The notes under the pieces are model-generated. The model was not told where the DNA came from. It did not search any database and saw only the letters and a program-made list of their open reading frames with translations. Shown here one piece after another: positions 60,961-64,000 of a stretch of DNA of 64,000 bases (position 1 is the stretch's first letter; the number at the start of each line of letters is the position of its first letter). A program made the position numbers and the translations under genes. Origin of the DNA: Diphasiastrum complanatum (lineage: Eukaryota > Streptophyta > Lycopodiopsida > Lycopodiales > Lycopodiaceae); contig CM055096.1 of the NCBI GenBank assembly GCA_029204225.1, positions 70,455,444-70,519,443 on the forward strand, in the 5' to 3' direction.

Positions 60961-62337
60961 CCTCACTAAGTGGTGGGTTGGTGAATATTATTTATTGACT
61001 TCAATATGCCCGCTGCGGTCATGAGTTAGACTCTAATTTGCCACACAAAAGAGCACACACGACATACAAGAGGGAAAAGAATTTGATCTATCAACCAAAT
61101 AAGTACACATACAATTGGGAAAAAAAAATTGAGATTATAATTGGCAAAGAATTTTTATTTATTTTAGCGCATAGTTAGATTGTGCAAATGTTTAAACTGC
61201 TAGAATATTCACGCCTCTTCACCCATCCAGCACACTTTGGCAAAGATCGTACACATTTTAGCTAAGATGCTTTTTTTCTTGGAATCTTCTAAACGCGACA
61301 AGGATAATTTTATTAAGGAATGTAGGTATTGCACCTATTAATGACTTTTTCTTGGTGCCAATTTATGAATCTTAGAATCCATAGAGCACATAGTTCATAA
61401 GAAGTTATAGAAAAACAATGTAGAGCGTGATCTTGGCACGTCAAAAATTACAACCACGAAAAGTAGTATGTCTCATCATCCTTTATAATTGGGAAAGTAC
61501 TTTCTAGTGACCTTTACCTTTTCATGTTGGTTTGTAAGTTTTATGATAGGACATCAAGGATTAAATTTGGATAATGTGGTTGATAAAGAGCATGTCTTGT
61601 AGGTTCACCTACCCACCCAATTTCAAACCCGCACATGCGTGTGTATATCTTGCACACCTTCTACTGTTGTTGCTCTTGTTGGAAAAGCCTTGTATAGATG
61701 CTTGGACTACAATCGAAGGTGCCCTTTGGGGACTTCGCCCTTTCTAACATGTGTTGATATTGTCCTTTGGAGGCTTTTACTTTGCCCTTCAAGACATATT
61801 ATGTGATGGGCTTGTGCCCCTAGCTAAATCATTTGTAGATGTTGTCCCACTTAGGCTGTCACCGACTTGTCAAAAATGAAATTGCATCACCCATTTTGCA
61901 AGACATAGAAACATGGTTGATGTTTTCTTTATCAACCGACCTTAACTTTAAATTTGACTCAAAGCTCAAATTTGTACAAATGGGTATGGACTAAAGTTTG
62001 GCAATCTAGCAGCCAAGGCTCTATGTACCCCCTTTTTTCTTGGTGATGGTTGGTTTTGTATATTTTGTCTTTCTTTTGGCTATTTAGAATCATATTCCTT
62101 CCAGATTAGTGTTAAGCATCAAATTTCATCTGCTCAAAATACTTTGGGGTGGAATATGACTGAGCGGGCGATGGTGGACAGTGTGGATGGGTTGCGACAG
62201 AGGACAGCGACCTATGGATCTTGAGCCTTGTGCTCAGCAGCTTTTGTCAATGGATGAATCTTCACCTTCCTATCTCTTGTCTTTGATCATTTGTTTTTGT
62301 TCTAGAGCTTATGGAACTGTTAATTCATCCTACCTTG
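60961..62337. other. Intergenic, no gene recognised
   Basis: AT-rich sequence with short chance reading frames only. No transposon boundary or RNA gene was identified. Confidence 0.35.
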
Positions 62338-62957
62338 TAGCGGGTATTTCCTATCCACCTTCAAACCTAGATCCAAGCTCAATCAAGCGTCAAAATATGA
62401 AGAAGATTATATTGTTGTCACGTGGAGTTTCGCTCCCATGAGAGCAATAGCATAGTTCAAATTCAAGCACATGGTTATGATTCCACAATTAACACTATGA
62501 TCCATTAACACTAATCAACCAAAGATATAGCTATACTTTTCTCTCTCTCTTTTCTCTCGCAAAAGTATAATAAAGATCAATCCCAACAAGCGTCAAATCC
62601 AATACACATAAAGATCCAAATAAAGCATGAGAGATGAAGCAAGGAAAGAAGAGCAAGGGCATCCAATTTCAATTCGTAAGAGGTTCAACCTGCTTTATGA
62701 AATGAACATGACAAATGAATCACAAAGTACCACTAGATATAGTGGATTTTAGGGCTTTGGCCTCAAATCCAATTGGCCAACTTCCACCTCCCTTACTATT
62801 TGAAATTTGAAATTTGGGGGAACGCTTTTTATTCACTAACTTGACTATTAGGCCTTGCGACATTTAATTCTCGCAAAAAGGCCTAAAGTCCTCTTATTAA
62901 CTTTTAACTAATCAAATAACTATGTGATCATCGAGTTGGACTTACACACACAGGGGC
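62338..62957 (+). repeat. Dispersed repeat, copy B
   Basis: Same family and orientation as 36456-37187, starting gtagcgggtatttcc and ending near cacacaggggc. The long (CT)n-(CA)n run of copy A is reduced to a short ctctctctc stretch here, which accounts for most of the length difference. Confidence 0.75.
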
Positions 62958-63118
62958 ACCAAATCCTCTCACTTATTAACTAGGGTTAGAGTTGCCTAGG
63001 AATTCGCAAACCCTCCAACAGTATCCCCCACCACAACTGGTGGCGGCGGTCCCACGACACCTCGTGAGAATTTTATTTAGGACTGGTGTGTATTTAGAAC
63101 GATCAGATCGCAGCAGAA

Positions 63119-63420
63119 ATGAACACAACTAGAAAACTCTGTGTTTATCCACGCAGAATATCCACGCGAGACCCGACACTTAGTCGATTTTCTGAAATTT
63201 TGTTTGCGTGGAACATCCACGCCAAAAAAAAATTGAACACGCCTCCGGCCAGTCTACCGATGTTTTTCTGTCACGGCACCGAAAAATTTATGCGCGTGGA
63301 TAATCCACTCAAAATTGAATTTTGAAAATTCTGGCAATTGCTTGGGAGAGAAGGTTGACCGGAAGTTCAAGATATCCACGCGTGGATATCTTCTGCGTGG
63401 ATTATCCACGCATTTTTTTT
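63119..63420. repeat. Cluster of ATCCACGC words and palindromes
   Basis: The word atccacgc or its complement occurs about eight times. It includes the perfect 20-bp palindrome GATATCCACGCGTGGATATC (63371-63390) and the hairpin TGCGTGGATTATCCACGCA next to it. This resembles the subterminal regions of the hAT-like elements, but no terminal repeats or target duplication were found. Confidence 0.5.
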
Positions 63421-63498
63421 TTGGTTTTTTGCAAGTTGATAATAACATGAAATTAGTTAAATAAATATATTTCTAAAGTGAATTATCTTATGATTAGG

Positions 63499-63570
<72 letters not shown>

Positions 63571-63675
63571 TAAAGTGAATTATATTATGATGAGGTTTTT
63601 TCTTTTTTTTTGCATGTTCATAATGAAATGGAATTAGTTAAATACATATTTTTCTAAAGTGAATTATATCATGGT
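63421..63675. repeat. (AT)n microsatellite flanked by repeated sequence
   Basis: Thirty-four AT repeats occupy about 63500-63568. The phrase ttctaaagtgaattat occurs before (63471), after (63570) and again at 63653. The longer stretch gaaattagttaaataaatat also recurs near 63627. This indicates local duplication. Confidence 0.8.
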
Positions 63676-64000
63676 GTTCCTAGATAATTGGGATTTTTTA
63701 TGAGGGTGGCAACCTACTTCTATAAGACAGTTGACTCGAGCTACCAAGAGGGTAATTATGCATGATCTAAGGCTTTGAGAGCCAGGGGTTTGGGGTCTAC
63801 CCTAATGGCACTCTACCTAATCTCATATCCGAGATCATTTGATATGGATTGAGAGCTCATTTTGTACATACTTCGAGAGATTATCAAGAGATGGTGATTT
63901 TGGCAAGTTTTCTCTTTAATGAGGAATTGATGAATGATGAATGTGATATTTTTTGTGTCTAATGAATAGATCTGAATCTGAACAAAGTATTATACTTTCC

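Overview
The window is nuclear DNA of a land plant. Two conserved plant genes with spliced, GT-AG-bounded coding exons lie near its ends, and most of the rest is decayed transposon sequence (Ty1/copia and Ty3/gypsy LTR elements, hAT-like non-autonomous elements, a Helitron). An intron of about 6.6 kb, sparse genes and a Helitron of a non-angiosperm type suggest a large-genome plant, perhaps a fern or another non-flowering lineage. That placement is inference and weak.

Layout. 1-9960: 5' half of the mitochondrial complex I 75-kDa subunit gene (NDUFS1) on the minus strand. Three coding exons (9490-8857, 8459-8213, 1642-1348) are present and the remaining exons lie beyond position 1. Its second intron carries a copia tail and LTR with a hAT-like element inside it (4841-5689) and a second hAT-like element (6338-6999). 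A third, cut by the window edge, ends at 570. 9961-18600: two decayed minus-strand copia elements (11311-12440 and 14486-18139). 18709-23110: a plus-strand copia element with both LTRs, a primer-binding site, gag and RNase H, but no integrase or most of the reverse transcriptase; its 3' LTR contains an inverted 256-bp block and a foreign gag fragment. 23111-39000: gene-poor DNA with orphan LTR/PBS pieces (27381; 37206-37664), a degenerate repeat field (27540-30240), a triplicated 0.65-0.85 kb tandem repeat (33796-36087) and microsatellites.

39963-42462 (minus): a decayed gene-like unit of unknown family with a TATA box, an ATG and a long Gln-rich coiled coil, broken by in-frame TAG codons and one frameshift. 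43115-46476: a copia RT fragment, then a minus-strand mosaic of a protein-kinase-like reading frame, a Helitron Rep N-terminal half and a gypsy RNase H tail fused in frame. 48681-60300: a complete SEC16 gene (COPII coat scaffold) on the minus strand, with 13 coding exons totalling 4971 nt (1656 aa) and a probable 5'UTR intron; its upstream region has two G-boxes. 60960-64000: intergenic DNA with a second copy of a dispersed repeat, a palindrome-rich patch and an (AT)n run.

The two intact genes are unrelated housekeeping functions (respiration and ER export). The most unusual signals are the kinase plus Helitron arrangement, the unknown coiled-coil unit, and a set of hAT-like elements whose shared terminus CATAGTTGC is followed by a perfect palindrome that differs in each element.
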